Source: Clostridiales bacterium
GTDB taxonomy: Bacteria > Bacillota > Clostridia > Oscillospirales > Acutalibacteraceae
Assembly: GCA_019418545.1 (NCBI GenBank)
Contig: DYBQ01000023.1
Coordinates: forward strand, 1-29,576
Reading direction: 5' to 3'
DNA: 29,576 nucleotides
Both the position numbers and the translations under genes were made by a program. Position 1 is the stretch's first letter; every line of letters starts with the position of its first letter. This document shows positions 29,149-29,576 of the stretch, piece by piece. The notes under the pieces were generated by a model. It saw nothing but the letters and a program-made list of their open reading frames with translations, ran no database searches and was not told the origin of the DNA.

Positions 29149-29576
29149 TTATTCCGCAATACGTGCCTTGCGACGGACAATAACTACCAGAGCCAAACCA
29201 GCAACCACTACCAAGAGTACCAACATCATAACAGGAGTGTTATCGCCCGTTGTTGGAGTCTGTGTACTGGTGCTGCTCTCATTGGCAGAACCATTGTTGG
29301 AAGAATTGTTAGAAGAGTCTTCGTTACCAGATGTGGTATCATCAGGCTTGCTAGTGTCAGTATCATCCTTGCCATCATCCGTTGAAGGCTCGTCTGTATC
29401 TGCACTCAGGTTCTCGATTGCCTCATTCAGCTCTGCTACAGCCTCGTCTACCACAGCCTGGTCATCTTCGCTCAGAGTCTCATCGGCCAGTACCAGATTT
29501 GCATTGTACAAAGCTGCCTTGAATACTGCCACACTCTCGGCGGTATATCCGCTTACATCCATTCCTTCGGCCTTGT
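29149..29576 (-). CDS. C-terminal part of a FIVAR-domain, sortase-anchored surface protein
   Basis: The open frame runs off the right edge of the window, so only the last 142 residues are seen. First comes a three-helix FIVAR-type module (GYTAESVAVFKAALYNA... ending ELNEAIENLS), common in Gram-positive wall proteins. A long Asp/Ser/Thr/Asn-rich linker follows, then the sorting region TPTTGDN, a hydrophobic stretch (VMMLVLLVVVAGLALVVIV) and the basic tail RRKARIAE. TTGD stands where LPxTG would be; TGD variants are common in Clostridia. The protein is expected to be exposed on the cell surface, perhaps as part of a large carbohydrate-active enzyme or adhesin; its catalytic part lies outside the window. 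Confidence 0.88.
   Translation of the reverse strand, partial: KAEGMDVSGYTAESVAVFKAALYNANLVLADETLSEDDQAVVDEAVAELNEAIENLSADTDEPSTDDGKDDTDTSKPDDTTSGNEDSSNNSSNNGSANESSTSTQTPTTGDNTPVMMLVLLVVVAGLALVVIVRRKARIAE

Overview
The window looks like a chromosome segment of a low-to-moderate-GC, Gram-positive, anaerobic Clostridia-type bacterium, plausibly a gut member of the Oscillospirales or a relative. The basis is A+T-rich spacers with near-consensus sigma-A promoters and strong GGAGG ribosome sites, many intrinsic terminators, a tRNA-Trp T-box, a sigma-I/RsgI pair, meso-diaminopimelate dehydrogenase, a FIVAR-type surface protein with a sortase-like tail, and gut-type carbohydrate genes such as a GH127 arabinofuranosidase. 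No rRNA, tRNA, CRISPR array, insertion sequence or prophage was seen. Nearly all genes are on the minus strand.

Layout, left to right: a GH127 gene (+) and a bidirectional terminator; a two-gene ABC export system whose FtsX-type permease carries a very long coiled coil; an AraC-MarR-Nudix-CysK transcription unit; a divergent PRPP synthetase; an EamA/DMT transporter; DAHP synthase; diaminopimelate dehydrogenase; an NSS-family sodium symporter; an operon of a GT-C-like membrane protein, the 23S rRNA methyltransferase RlmD and an unknown protein; the sigI-rsgI operon with a linked lipoprotein; an ABC exporter; a probable small RNA; a T-box-controlled TrpB2-type tryptophan synthase beta chain; an unknown propeller-like protein; a small Smr-domain protein; and the C-terminal end of a surface protein.

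The most interesting system is at 20015-22783. An alternative sigma factor of the SigI family is translationally coupled to a membrane RsgI-like anti-sigma factor. That protein's extracellular end is not a carbohydrate-binding module but a proline linker followed by about 40 almost purely acidic residues. Directly downstream is a lipoprotein combining an RsgI-like extracytoplasmic domain (with the Asn-Pro motif), a PepSY domain and a similar Asp-rich tail built of 14-residue repeats. The sigma operon and the lipoprotein gene each carry the same unusual promoter: ACCCCG, exactly 18 bases, then CGTA, with further identity inside the spacer. This suggests an autoregulated envelope-sensing circuit with a secreted paralogue of its own sensor, probably reading a cationic or wall-associated signal.

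A second candidate is a roughly 140-nt non-coding RNA at 25014-25158. It has a consensus sigma-A promoter, a hairpin, an exposed CUCCUCCCC segment complementary to Shine-Dalgarno sequences, and an 18-bp terminator stem.
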